A stretch of 34,696 bases of DNA from Anaerolineae bacterium (lineage in GTDB: Bacteria; Chloroflexota; Anaerolineae; Promineifilales; Promineifilaceae). Below, piece after piece: positions 1-7,868 of this stretch. Numbering within the stretch: position 1 is the first letter of the stretch; every line of letters starts with the position of its first letter. The stretch is taken from NCBI GenBank assembly GCA_019637635.1, contig JAHBVI010000069.1, positions 1-34,696 of the forward strand, in the 5' to 3' direction. Both the position numbers and the translations under genes were made by a program. Below the pieces are notes generated by a model. That model had not been told where the DNA came from, ran no database searches, and saw nothing but the letters and a program-made list of their open reading frames with translations.

Positions 1-1
1 C

Positions 2-67
2 AGCCGGGTGGATTTGGGTACGGCCGTGAGTGAATTCGTGGCGGGGTGGTTGGCTGGTAATCGGTAA
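2..67 (+). CDS. C-terminal end of a gene cut by the window edge
   Basis: Frame 2 is open from the first base to a TAA at 65-67 and encodes about 21 residues ending VSEFVAGWLAGNR. It contains an ACGGCCGT octamer read as Thr-Ala-Val, as in many genes of this window, and is followed by a low-complexity intergenic tract of the kind that flanks other gene ends here. The fragment is too short to assign a family. It could also be chance open frame. Confidence 0.4.
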   Translation, partial: SRVDLGTAVSEFVAGWLAGNR

Positions 68-108
68 TCCGTAATCGGTGTTCGCTCGGCTATCACCCCA
101 TCACCTTC
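57..108. repeat. Low-complexity intergenic tract (GTAATCCG and CACCTGCTCACC types)
   Basis: The stretch begins with near-tandem copies of GGTAATCCGTAATCGGT. It continues into ATCACC/TCACC units that run on to about base 125, into the last codons of the leftward carboxypeptidase gene. The same word families recur at 6420-6460, 7770-7866, 24680-24712, 30630-30700 and 31255-31370. It lies between two gene ends, so it may act as a convergent terminator region. Confidence 0.6.
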
Positions 109-1101
109 TCACCTGCTCACCCCATCCAGCAGCGCCAACATACCTGACCGGTTCTGCGGCCATTCCGTGTCCGCGTGGGTTTTGAGTTCGACGGTGAAGG
201 AGGGGATGCCCTGGGTGGTTAGCCAATCGCTGGCGTCGCCGGTAATGGGGTAGCTGCTGAACCGTTCGTAAGTGGGATAAGTGGCGGCGGCGCCATACAC
301 CCCGGCCAATTCCAGCGAACGGCCGTCAGTCTCCGGGCAGCCGGCGGCATACACCCCATTGGCGGCGCTGTGCCAGAATACGACGACAGCCGGCTGCACC
401 GCCAGCACATAATCCCGCAGCGCCACCACTTCCGGCTCGGAAAACGGCCGTTCCCCCCCGCTGACGACATTGTCTCGCCACTGCGCCGCCGCCGACCAAT
501 CACAATCCCAATTGCGGTTCAAATCTACGCTGTTGGCGTTAAACCGGCCAGAGACGGTATTGCTTAATACCTGGGTGGGTTGGAAACGGCCGTTCTGCTG
601 CGTTACCTGGTATTGCCCATCCGGGTTGGCGGCGGGGATGATGTGCAGCGTCACCTCTGGCGGAATTTGCGCCGGGTTTGTGGTGAAATAATCAATGGCC
701 TCGTAGGCCAGCAAGATGGTGTTCCATTCGTAGCCGCCATGAATACCACCCACAAAAATGACCGGCTGCGGCCCGCTGCCAAAACGATACACCACAATCG
801 GCCGCCCTTCGGCCGACGCGCCGATAATCTGACCGCTGCTGTCCAGGTTAAAGAGGGGGGCGGTAGACGGCCGTGTGACGGTGATGGGCTGATGGGGTGT
901 GGGCGTAATCAGGTAATCAGGTGAGGGGGTGAAAGTGGCCGGGGGCACGGGCGTGGCCAATGACAACGCTGCCGCCTGGGTGGGGGGGGCGGCGTGATTG
1001 GCGGTGGTCACAGCCGTACATCCCACCAGCAGCAGCGCCGCCAAAACCAGCCAACCACCGGCCATCGTCACCTTTTTTGTCCTGCGCCAATCAGTCCCCA
1101 T
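109..1101 (-). CDS. M14-family zinc carboxypeptidase-like lipoprotein
   Basis: This is a predicted exported lipoprotein (330 aa) with a zinc-carboxypeptidase (peptidase M14) fold. From the ATG at 1101, a basic N-terminus and hydrophobic stretch end in a lipobox with Cys28. A Thr/Pro-rich linker follows, then the catalytic domain. Zinc ligands are visible in GGIHGGYEW (His121, Glu125) and near FWHSA (His244). DLNRNWD gives the substrate-binding Asn/Arg, and the catalytic Glu is in FTVEL (Glu305). The start at 1101 is preferred over 1128 because GGAG lies 7 nt upstream and the N-terminus is then signal-like. It overlaps the end of pncB by 11 bp, so translational coupling is likely. It probably trims peptides or cell-wall fragments outside the membrane. 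The exact substrate is unknown. Confidence 0.85.
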   Translation of the reverse strand: MGTDWRRTKKVTMAGGWLVLAALLLVGCTAVTTANHAAPPTQAAALSLATPVPPATFTPSPDYLITPTPHQPITVTRPSTAPLFNLDSSGQIIGASAEGRPIVVYRFGSGPQPVIFVGGIHGGYEWNTILLAYEAIDYFTTNPAQIPPEVTLHIIPAANPDGQYQVTQQNGRFQPTQVLSNTVSGRFNANSVDLNRNWDCDWSAAAQWRDNVVSGGERPFSEPEVVALRDYVLAVQPAVVVFWHSAANGVYAAGCPETDGRSLELAGVYGAAATYPTYERFSSYPITGDASDWLTTQGIPSFTVELKTHADTEWPQNRSGMLALLDGVSR

Positions 1102-2656
1102 GCCCGATCTCCGCCTTAAAACGGGCAATCAAATTCTGTTTCAGCACCCACAATTTGGGCGTCAGAGACACGTGGTAAACGTGCGGATTGAGCAGCCGCC
1201 GCACCCCGGCATCCAGCCGATCCAGATCAGCTTCGGCGCGCGCCCGCATGGTTTCCATGGTGGGTGGTGTGTAGACCAGACGGCCGTCTTGCAACACCGT
1301 TTCCAGCAGCGGCTCAATCTCCGAAATATCCGCCGCCGCCAGCGTGCGGGAAGTGCCCGGTTCGTGGGGATGCTGTAAAACCAACGGCTGCATCTGGCGC
1401 GGATCCTCATCGTGAAGACTTAAAAGATCGGCTGTGGCCTGGCCGCGCCGGTCATACACCCGCCACACCTGCTTAAAACCGGGATTCGGTGTCTTGATCG
1501 GATTTTCCGAGATTTTGATGGCTGGCGTCCAGGTCTGCCCGTCCGTTTGCGCGGCTACCAGTTTATAGACCCCGTCCAACGCCGCATCTCCGGCCGAGGT
1601 GATGAGATTGGTGCCCACGCCATACACCAGCCGCTTCACAATGTGGTCCGCATCCAGGCCATAACGCGGCGCTTCATCTTCAATTTGCGCCAGAATTTGC
1701 AGGATGGTTAATTCGTCTAGCTGGTTAGACAGCACAATTTGCGTATCGGTAAAACCGGCGGCGTCCAGCATTTTGGCGGACTGGACGGACAGGTAAGCCA
1801 GGTCGCCCGAATCCAGACGGATGCCCACCGGTTGATGCCCCTTGCGCCGCAGCTCTTCAAAAACGCGAATGGCGTTGGGCAGCCCACTTTCCAGGGTGTT
1901 AACGGTGTCCACCAGCAGCAAACAATCGTCCGGGTACACGTCGGCGTAGGCGCGGAAGGCGGCCAATTCCCCTTCGCCCATGGCCAGGAACAACTGCACC
2001 ATGCTGTGGGCATGGGTGCCTTTGGGGGCCGCGCCCAATACGGCTGAGATGCCTACGTTGGAACTGAAGCGCGCCCCGCCGATGAGCGCCGCCCGCGCCC
2101 CGGCATTCACGCCGCGCTCCTGGCCGCGCCTCATGCCAAATTCCAGCAGCAGTTGGCCGCGTCCGGCCTGCCGCAGGCGGGAGGCTCTGGTGGCAATGAG
2201 GGTGGGGTAATTGAGTTGATTCAGCAGTGGGGTTTCCAGGATTTGGGCCATGGCCAGGGGGCCTTGCACGGCCGTGAGCGGCACATTGGGATGCACCACC
2301 CGCCCTTCAGGAATAGCCCGCAGCGTGATCCCAGCAAAGTTGCCATTGGTCCGCAGCCAGGCCAGAAAATCATCGTCAAAGAGACGGCGGCCCGTCTGCC
2401 CCGTTTGGGTTCGCAAAAAGGCCAGGTCTTCATCCCGGAAGTGTGCCCGTTCCATCCAATCCAGCAGCCAGGCCAGACCGGCGCTGATGCAGTACCCGGC
2501 TTTGTGCAGACCATAATCGGGGTAACTGCGAAAGAAATGGTCAAATTGGGCCTGTTTTTCATGCACACCCAGACGGAAATAAAGATGCGCCATCGTCAGT
2601 TGGTACATGTCGGTGAAGAGGATGCCTTCGGCGGTTTGTTGTTCGGTTGGGGTCAT
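1091..2656 (-). CDS. pncB: Nicotinate phosphoribosyltransferase
   Basis: This cytoplasmic enzyme joins nicotinate to PRPP, with ATP stimulation, to give nicotinate mononucleotide in the Preiss-Handler NAD salvage route. The 521-residue length fits the long (eukaryote-like) NAPRTase class. Family segments are visible: TDMYQLTMAHLYF near the N-terminus, the GTHAHS loop in mid-protein, and GIRLDSGDLAYLS for the phosphate/PRPP-binding barrel, followed by VYGVGTNLITS. The ATG at 2656 has only a weak GAAGAA-like ribosome site. A perfect 17-bp palindrome lies about 20 bp upstream. The gene sits between the glycine-zipper protein and the carboxypeptidase on the same strand, and its 3' end overlaps the latter. 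Confidence 0.95.
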   Translation of the reverse strand: MTPTEQQTAEGILFTDMYQLTMAHLYFRLGVHEKQAQFDHFFRSYPDYGLHKAGYCISAGLAWLLDWMERAHFRDEDLAFLRTQTGQTGRRLFDDDFLAWLRTNGNFAGITLRAIPEGRVVHPNVPLTAVQGPLAMAQILETPLLNQLNYPTLIATRASRLRQAGRGQLLLEFGMRRGQERGVNAGARAALIGGARFSSNVGISAVLGAAPKGTHAHSMVQLFLAMGEGELAAFRAYADVYPDDCLLLVDTVNTLESGLPNAIRVFEELRRKGHQPVGIRLDSGDLAYLSVQSAKMLDAAGFTDTQIVLSNQLDELTILQILAQIEDEAPRYGLDADHIVKRLVYGVGTNLITSAGDAALDGVYKLVAAQTDGQTWTPAIKISENPIKTPNPGFKQVWRVYDRRGQATADLLSLHDEDPRQMQPLVLQHPHEPGTSRTLAAADISEIEPLLETVLQDGRLVYTPPTMETMRARAEADLDRLDAGVRRLLNPHVYHVSLTPKLWVLKQNLIARFKAEIGHGD

Positions 2657-2675
2657 AGTTATTCTTCATGTGCGT

Positions 2676-2692
2676 CGCACTTTCAAAGTGCG
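2676..2692. promoter_or_regulatory. 17-bp perfect palindrome upstream of pncB
   Basis: CGCACTTT-C-AAAGTGCG is a perfect inverted repeat around one central base, 20 bp before the pncB start and 39 bp after the end of the upstream gene. It could be an operator for a dimeric repressor of NAD salvage, or a small hairpin of a repeat family. No known NAD-regulator consensus is recognised in it. Confidence 0.4.
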
Positions 2693-2730
2693 TTGCCCAG
2701 AGGTTAACACCATTTGCCCTGGCAGGCATC

Positions 2731-3156
2731 TTAAAAGTGGCGATAACGGTATTTGATGAGGCAGACGTAAACGCCAACGGCCGTGCCCACCACCGCGCCG
2801 ACGATCACGCCAATTTGCCAACCAAGCGCGCCGCCAATGATTAACCCGATCACGCCAAACAGCAGCGCGTATCCGGCCATTCCCAACAGCACATACCCCA
2901 CCAGCCCGGCCACCAGCCCGAAGGATAATTTGCCAAAGCGGGTCAGGCCAATAGCTACACCCACGCCGGCAATAATGCCCAGGAGCAGGCTCAGGGTGGT
3001 AATGGCACGGCCGTATACCATGATCTCCGATTGCGCCAGAAGCCAGCCCAATACCAGTCCGGCCCCAATTCCCAGGAATATGCTTAAGGCGACTCTGACC
3101 ACACGGCTCCAGACAGAAGGGGTGGTTTCTGATGATGTCACGAATATCTCTTCCAT
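2731..3156 (-). CDS. Glycine-zipper-like small membrane protein
   Basis: The 141-residue protein has a short polar N-terminus (about 20 residues) followed by four or five hydrophobic helices full of GxxxG spacing, for example VALSIFLGIGAGLVLGWLL and GGALGWQIGVIVGAVVGTAVG, and a basic tail ending KYRYRHF. Such glycine-zipper segments pack tightly in the membrane. There is no enzymatic motif, and I do not recognise a named family. It is transcribed leftward toward pncB with a 74-bp gap and divergently from the sigma factor gene, so it may share the 150-bp control region with it. Confidence 0.7.
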   Translation of the reverse strand: MEEIFVTSSETTPSVWSRVVRVALSIFLGIGAGLVLGWLLAQSEIMVYGRAITTLSLLLGIIAGVGVAIGLTRFGKLSFGLVAGLVGYVLLGMAGYALLFGVIGLIIGGALGWQIGVIVGAVVGTAVGVYVCLIKYRYRHF

Positions 3157-3220
3157 GCGCTTGCCTTGAAATACACCTTGACCATAGATGCTACAAAACT
3201 ACCGGCCTGAGGGCAATGGT

Positions 3221-3226
3221 TATAAA
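3221..3226 (+). promoter_or_regulatory. Possible -10 box for the sigma-factor gene
   Basis: TATAAA lies about 80 nt before the sigma-factor ATG in the 150-bp divergent spacer. No convincing -35 is seen, so this is weak. The rest of the spacer (3157-3306) shows no other feature. Confidence 0.25.
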
Positions 3227-3306
3227 TTCCCCCACCAATTTGAATCCTTTTGGCGCACAATCTGTTACCCATAGTGAAAGTGGCTTTCAAACAACAAAGG
3301 ACTGGT

Positions 3307-3879
3307 ATGGAACAGTTGAGCGATTTGGAACTGGTAAACCGGGCACAAAAGGGAAATCGGGAAGCGGTTGGCGCGTTGTATGACCGGCATCACCTGCGCA
3401 TTTACCGCTATGTGCGCTCCCGCATTTATGACACCCAACTGGCCCATGACCTGACGGGTGAGATTTTTTTGCGCATGGTGAGCCATTTAGACACATACCG
3501 GCCAACCGGCGCCCCCTTTACCGCCTGGTTGTACCAGATTGCCCGCAACCATCTGGCCAATCACGTTCAGAAGACAAGCGGGCCGCAGATGGTGGCGCTA
3601 ACGGAGATGAGCAAAAATGGGCACACGGCCGTAGACCCGGCTGCCGTCGTTGAACAGCAGATGGAAATGGAAGGGCTGTTGGCTGCGCTGAACCAGTTGG
3701 AGGAAAGCCAGCGCGAGGTGCTGGCGCTGCGATTTTTAGCCGGTCTTTCGCTGCAAGAAGTGGCGGATACGCTGGACAAATCGGTAGCGGCCGTGAAATC
3801 TATCCAACATCGCAGCCTGAAAACCATGAAATTGCTCATGCGCAGTAAAGAAATGGAGACCGTGATGCGCGATGCGTGA
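3307..3879 (+). CDS. ECF-type RNA polymerase sigma factor
   Basis: This is a sigma-70 family protein of 190 residues containing only regions 2 and 4, as in extracytoplasmic-function sigma factors. Region 2 covers LYDRHHLRIYRYVRSRI through FTAWLYQIARNHLANH, the core-binding and -10-melting part. Region 4 contains REVLALRFLAGLSLQEVADTLDKS followed by VKSIQHRSLKTMK, a helix-turn-helix for the -35. The ATG at 3307 is chosen because AAGGA lies 5 nt upstream; an in-frame start at 3250 would add 19 residues without a ribosome site. It is followed at 65 bp by a gene with an anti-sigma-like N-terminus, a membrane helix and a FecR domain, the usual partner arrangement. Confidence 0.9.
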   Translation: MEQLSDLELVNRAQKGNREAVGALYDRHHLRIYRYVRSRIYDTQLAHDLTGEIFLRMVSHLDTYRPTGAPFTAWLYQIARNHLANHVQKTSGPQMVALTEMSKNGHTAVDPAAVVEQQMEMEGLLAALNQLEESQREVLALRFLAGLSLQEVADTLDKSVAAVKSIQHRSLKTMKLLMRSKEMETVMRDA

Positions 3880-3943
3880 GGCGTGACCGGAAGAGTTTCA
3901 CGCCGTATGCCTTACGCAGCACATACATAACGTGGAGAATGTG

Positions 3944-6421
3944 ATGAACGAACACGAATCAGAAGCACGAGTACAGGAACGTTTGGAACTATGGGAAAAG
4001 GGGGAGCCGCTGGTGGTTTGCTTGCAGGGTTTGGATGCTGAAGAAGCCGCCCTGGTGCAAACGGCCGTGCAACTGCAACAAACACCCATTCCCGTCCCGG
4101 ACGGCACGGCCGTTGTCGCCCAACGGGCGGCGGTTATGGCAGCGGGGCCTCTAGCGGGGCCAGCATCTGCTGCCATACCCGCCAACCACCTCTGGAAGGA
4201 GCGCCTGATCAGCCTGTGGCAGAGCCTTTTTACCCATCGGGAAGTGGCGTTAGCCCTCTCTTTTGTCCTTATCCTTATTCTTTCATTTGCCTGGTTTGGC
4301 CTGCGCGGTAATGAGCCGGAAGCGCCGGTTACGGCCGTGTTACCGGCTGCCGATGAAGCGCCTGTGGCCGTGCCCGCCATTAGCCCCACCACTGCCCAAA
4401 CCGATTTAGCGGCTTTACCCGGAACGCAGCCAGAAGTAGCGGACGAGGGTGCAGCGGTCGTAGAAGAAACCGCGGTGGTGGCTGAATCAAATGTGCCCGT
4501 TGCCGTGCAGACGGCCGTCACCGGGCATCAACTTTTCATGCCGGTTTTGTCCACGTCGCTGCTGGCCGGGCCGGGGCAGGCAGCCCTGCATGAACTGTCC
4601 GGCATGGTGGAAGTGAAAACGATGGATGGGGAATGGACGGCCGTGACCGCCAACACCCATCTCGCTGCCGGCGCCCACATCCGCACCGGCAGCCTGTCCA
4701 GCGCCGCTCTCACCTTCTATGATGGCAGCCAGGCGCATCTTGGCCCCAACGCGGAATTGTCGCTGGACGAGGTACACGCATTACAACCGGCCGAAGGTTT
4801 TCGCACGGTGGTGATGACCCAATGGGCCGGCGTTAGTGACCATACCGTGCAAATTCGCAACGACGGCGGCTCCCGGTATGAAGTGAAGACGCCAACCGGC
4901 TCCGGGCTGGCGCGGGGCACACAATTCCGCGTACATGTGCAGCCAGACGGCCGTGCCAGCTACACTGTTACTGAAGGCAAAGTGGACGTACACAATCAAG
5001 GCCGCACCGTCTCTCTCATCGCCGGGCAAACGACGCAATTTGCCGCCGATGAACCGCCGGCCACCCCCAGTTTCCTCGTTACCGGCGTTGGTCTGCTGAC
5101 CCAGATGGGTGATACCTGGATCGTGGCCGGGCAATCTTTTACCGTGAATGGAGACACCCTCATCCTGGGCGATCCGCAAATGGGCGACTGGGTCAGCGTC
5201 ACCGGACACCTCGTCCCTGGCAGCGACCCCGTGGCCGATACTATCCAACGGCTGCACAGTGATGGCGGCAATGAATTCACGCTCATCGGCCCGGTGGAAA
5301 GCATCAGCGAGACCGTGTGGGTAGTTGCCGGGCAGACCATTAGCGTTACGGCGGACACGGCCGTAGACGAAGGCATCAACATCGGCGACACGGTGCGCGT
5401 TCGCGGCGACATTTTGCCCGGCGATGGCACGCTGGTGGCCGCCACCATCCAATTGCTGGCCGTGCCCAACGAACTGCCCTTTGAATTTGTGGGCGTCGTC
5501 CAGGCGCAATCAGACGCCGCATGGACCATTTCCGGCATCGCCATTCAGATTGACGCCGACACCCAAATTGAAGAAGGCATCGGCGTGGGCGATACCGTCA
5601 AAGTAGAAGGTATCATTCTGCCAGACAATACCTGGCTGGCGCGGGAGATCACCCTGGTTGCCCCGGATAACGCCACCTTCACCATCACCGGGGAACTGTT
5701 CAGCATGTCTCCCTGGAACGTGGCTGGCGTCCCCTTCACCGTTGCTGAATGGACACAGATTGAACCCGGCCTGCAAATAGGCGACCTGGTGCGCGTTACC
5801 GGCATCATCCTGCCGGATGGTACCTGGGTGGCGGCCGAAATTGTGCGGCTGGATAACCATGTGTTGCAAATCATCTTTGTGGGCACGGTAGACAGCATAG
5901 ACCCCTGGGTGGTTAACGGCCTGCCGCTGGTCACGGACGATGACACCATCATCGAAGACGGCATCGTCGTGGGTGATCTGGTGCGCGTCGTCGCCTGGAT
6001 TCGGACCGATGGTACCTGGCTGGCAACACAAATTGACCTGTTGGATGATGGTGACGAGCAGGGGTGTGTGGCGATTACGGCCGTGATCACCGCCATCAAC
6101 GGCAACCAGGTCATTCTGGCAAACGGCCAGACCATCTTGCTGGATGCCGGCATCATCATTGACGGCGAATTAACCGTCGGCTCGGTGGTTGTTATCGTCG
6201 CCTGTGTACAGGCGGACGGCACAATTGTCATTGTCTCCATCACCATCATCTACACACCACCGCCGCCCGCACCGCCACCCCCAGGCCCGCCGCCTGGCCC
6301 CGGCGGCAACGTGACCATCTGCCACAAACCGGGCACGCCGGCCGAGAAAACAATGACCTTACCCCAATCGGCTCTCGGGGGACACCTGGGCCATGGTGAC
6401 ACGATGGGGCCGTGTCCGTAA
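3944..6421 (+). CDS. Membrane-anchored FecR-domain protein with tandem DUF5666-like repeats
   Basis: An 825-residue protein. Residues 1-90 are acidic and helical, with ERLELWEKGE resembling anti-sigma N-termini of this phylum. One membrane helix lies at about 100-120. A low-complexity Ala/Val/Pro linker runs to about 205 and a FecR domain covers about 215-365. Five or six repeats of about 60 residues follow, each with a pattern like GDTVRVRGDILPDGTWLA, typical of DUF5666 (OB-like) modules. The end is a proline-rich spacer and an ICHKPGT...HLGHGD...GPCP tail seen on extracellular bacterial proteins. The ATG at 3944 has GGAG upstream and is preferred to 3932. By position it is the probable membrane partner or anti-sigma of the preceding sigma factor, transmitting an envelope signal. 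The exterior repeats may bind a ligand or the wall. Confidence 0.8.
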   Translation: MNEHESEARVQERLELWEKGEPLVVCLQGLDAEEAALVQTAVQLQQTPIPVPDGTAVVAQRAAVMAAGPLAGPASAAIPANHLWKERLISLWQSLFTHREVALALSFVLILILSFAWFGLRGNEPEAPVTAVLPAADEAPVAVPAISPTTAQTDLAALPGTQPEVADEGAAVVEETAVVAESNVPVAVQTAVTGHQLFMPVLSTSLLAGPGQAALHELSGMVEVKTMDGEWTAVTANTHLAAGAHIRTGSLSSAALTFYDGSQAHLGPNAELSLDEVHALQPAEGFRTVVMTQWAGVSDHTVQIRNDGGSRYEVKTPTGSGLARGTQFRVHVQPDGRASYTVTEGKVDVHNQGRTVSLIAGQTTQFAADEPPATPSFLVTGVGLLTQMGDTWIVAGQSFTVNGDTLILGDPQMGDWVSVTGHLVPGSDPVADTIQRLHSDGGNEFTLIGPVESISETVWVVAGQTISVTADTAVDEGINIGDTVRVRGDILPGDGTLVAATIQLLAVPNELPFEFVGVVQAQSDAAWTISGIAIQIDADTQIEEGIGVGDTVKVEGIILPDNTWLAREITLVAPDNATFTITGELFSMSPWNVAGVPFTVAEWTQIEPGLQIGDLVRVTGIILPDGTWVAAEIVRLDNHVLQIIFVGTVDSIDPWVVNGLPLVTDDDTIIEDGIVVGDLVRVVAWIRTDGTWLATQIDLLDDGDEQGCVAITAVITAINGNQVILANGQTILLDAGIIIDGELTVGSVVVIVACVQADGTIVIVSITIIYTPPPPAPPPPGPPPGPGGNVTICHKPGTPAEKTMTLPQSALGGHLGHGDTMGPCP

Positions 6422-6464
6422 GCCGTAAACCGTGATCCGTAAACCGTGATCCGTAATCGGTGGT
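6422..6464. repeat. Low-complexity tract of CCGTAAACCGTGAT type
   Basis: Near-tandem units such as CCGTAAACCGTGATCCGTAA directly follow the stop codon and precede the intrinsic terminator. It belongs to the same gene-border family as the tracts near 57, 30630 and 31255. Confidence 0.6.
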
Positions 6465-6507
6465 AAAGAACGCAAGAGGTGGTTTCGCCTCTTGCGTTCT
6501 TTTTTTT
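6465..6507 (+). terminator. Strong intrinsic terminator after the FecR protein gene
   Basis: AAAGAACGCAAGAGG pairs perfectly with CCTCTTGCGTTCTTT (15 bp) around an 8-nt loop, and a run of eight T follows. This is a textbook rho-independent terminator ending the sigma/FecR transcript. Confidence 0.95.
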
Positions 6508-6510
6508 GCG

Positions 6511-6538
6511 GCGACAGGTCTAACGAAGGTGGTATAAT
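6511..6538 (+). promoter_or_regulatory. Promoter for the M20 peptidase gene
   Basis: A perfect TATAAT at 6533-6538 is preceded 16 bp upstream by GCGACA, a partial -35. Transcription would start near 6545, so the leader would begin almost exactly at the hairpin described at 6547-6591. Confidence 0.65.
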
Positions 6539-6546
6539 TCACCAAC

Positions 6547-6591
6547 GGAGGGGAGGCTTTAGCCGACCCGCGTCGGCTGAAGCCCCCCTCC
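6547..6591 (+). repeat. REP-like hairpin forming the 5' leader of the M20 gene
   Basis: GGAGGGGAGGCTTTAGCCGA pairs with TCGGCTGAAGCCCCCCTCC across a short CCGC loop, with one bulge and one G-T pair. The stem of about 20 bp starts at the predicted transcription start and ends 13 nt before the ATG at 6605. A related element lies at 8921-8968 before the DinB-like gene, so this is a dispersed palindrome family. Confidence 0.7.
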
Positions 6592-6604
6592 TGAGAGTAA
6601 ACCT

Positions 6605-7774
6605 ATGACAATACGCATTGATGAAGAATATCTGGTTTCTACGCTGTCCCGGTTGGTGCAGATCAATTCTACCAACCCGTCTTTGTCCCCGGATGGGGCG
6701 GGGGAGGCGGAGATCGCCGCTTTTGTGGCCGGGGCGCTGCGCGACCTGGGGCTGGAAGTAACCGCCTGGGAAATAGCGCCGGGGCGGTGGAATGTGGTGG
6801 GGCGGCTGGCGGGCAACGGCCGTAGCCATGGCCGCAGTCTGCTCCTAAACGCCCACCTGGACACGGTGGGGGTGGCGGGCATGGCCGAGCCGTTTGCCGG
6901 GGCGGTGCGTGACGGCCGTCTGTATGGTCGGGGCAGTCAAGATATGAAAGGCAGCCTGGCGGCGATGCTGGCGGCGGCGAAGGCGTTGGTGGAAAGCGGC
7001 GCGTCGTTGGCTGGAGATGTGTTGGTCACGGCCGTAGCCGACGAAGAACACAGCAGCATCGGCGCGGACGATCTGGTGGCGAAGGGTTTTTGGGCTACCG
7101 CCGCCATCGTTACCGAGCCAACCGAACTGGCTGTTTGCCTGGCGCATCGTGGTTTCATCTGGTACGACGTGGACACATTTGGCCGGGCGGCACATGGCAG
7201 CCGCTACCGCGAGGGCATTGACGCCAATATGCACATGGGCCGCTTTCTGGCGGAACTGGCAAAGTTGGAGGCGGCATTGCGGGCACGGCCGTCGCACCCC
7301 CTGGTGGATGTGCCCTCATTACATGCCGCCACGCTGCATGGCGGCACAGAGTTGAGCGTCTACGCCGCCCACTGCCGCCTGCAAATGGAGCGCCGCACCG
7401 TGCCCGGCGAAACAGTGGCCTCGGCCACCGCCGAATTACAGGCAATCATTGACCGGTTGAGCGCCGCCGACCCCACCTTCCGGGCCACGGTCACGCCCAC
7501 CTTCAGCCGCCCACCATTTGCCGTGAACGAGACGGCGGACATTGTGCAGGCGGCGACGCAGGCCGCCGAAACCCGCCTGGGGCGCAAACCAGACGTTATC
7601 GGCCAGCTTTTCTGGACAGACGCGGCCATTTTTGCCGCCGCCGGCATGGAAACGATGCTGATCGGCCCCACCGGTCACGGCCTGCACAGCGCCGAAGAGT
7701 GGGTAGACCTGGCCTCGGTGGTAGATTTAGCGGCGATATTGGCGGACACGGCCGTATCTTATTTGAGCAGGTGA
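6605..7774 (+). CDS. M20-family metallopeptidase / amidohydrolase
   Basis: A di-zinc aminoacylase/deacylase of the ArgE/DapE/carboxypeptidase-G2 superfamily, 389 residues, cytoplasmic. The metal and catalytic motifs are intact: LLNAHLDTVG (His84, Asp86), YGRGSQDMKGS (Asp113), ADEEHSS (Glu147 as general base, Glu148 as ligand), TEPTELAV, and GHGLHSAEEW near the C-terminus carrying the last His. The dimerisation/lid domain lies between about 175 and 290, starting after AHRGF. Likely substrates are N-acyl amino acids or dipeptides. No arginine- or lysine-biosynthesis gene is nearby, so argE or dapE cannot be assigned. The gene is preceded by its own promoter and a structured leader. Confidence 0.9.
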   Translation: MTIRIDEEYLVSTLSRLVQINSTNPSLSPDGAGEAEIAAFVAGALRDLGLEVTAWEIAPGRWNVVGRLAGNGRSHGRSLLLNAHLDTVGVAGMAEPFAGAVRDGRLYGRGSQDMKGSLAAMLAAAKALVESGASLAGDVLVTAVADEEHSSIGADDLVAKGFWATAAIVTEPTELAVCLAHRGFIWYDVDTFGRAAHGSRYREGIDANMHMGRFLAELAKLEAALRARPSHPLVDVPSLHAATLHGGTELSVYAAHCRLQMERRTVPGETVASATAELQAIIDRLSAADPTFRATVTPTFSRPPFAVNETADIVQAATQAAETRLGRKPDVIGQLFWTDAAIFAAAGMETMLIGPTGHGLHSAEEWVDLASVVDLAAILADTAVSYLSR

Positions 7775-7868
7775 TGTGGTGAGCAGGTGAAGGGGTGATC
7801 AATGGTCAATGGTCAATGGTCAATGATCCAATCTCCTAATCTCCAATCTCCAATCTCCAATCTCTTCT
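7775..7868. repeat. Composite ~7-bp-period tract between M20 and TPR genes
   Basis: Three word types occur in succession: GTGAGCAGGTGA units, then four copies of the heptamer GGTCAAT, then about five units of CCAATCT ending just before the next ATG at 7869. The first type recurs near 95-125 and 24680-24712. The last recurs inside the giant gene at 26755 and 29870. Confidence 0.75.
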
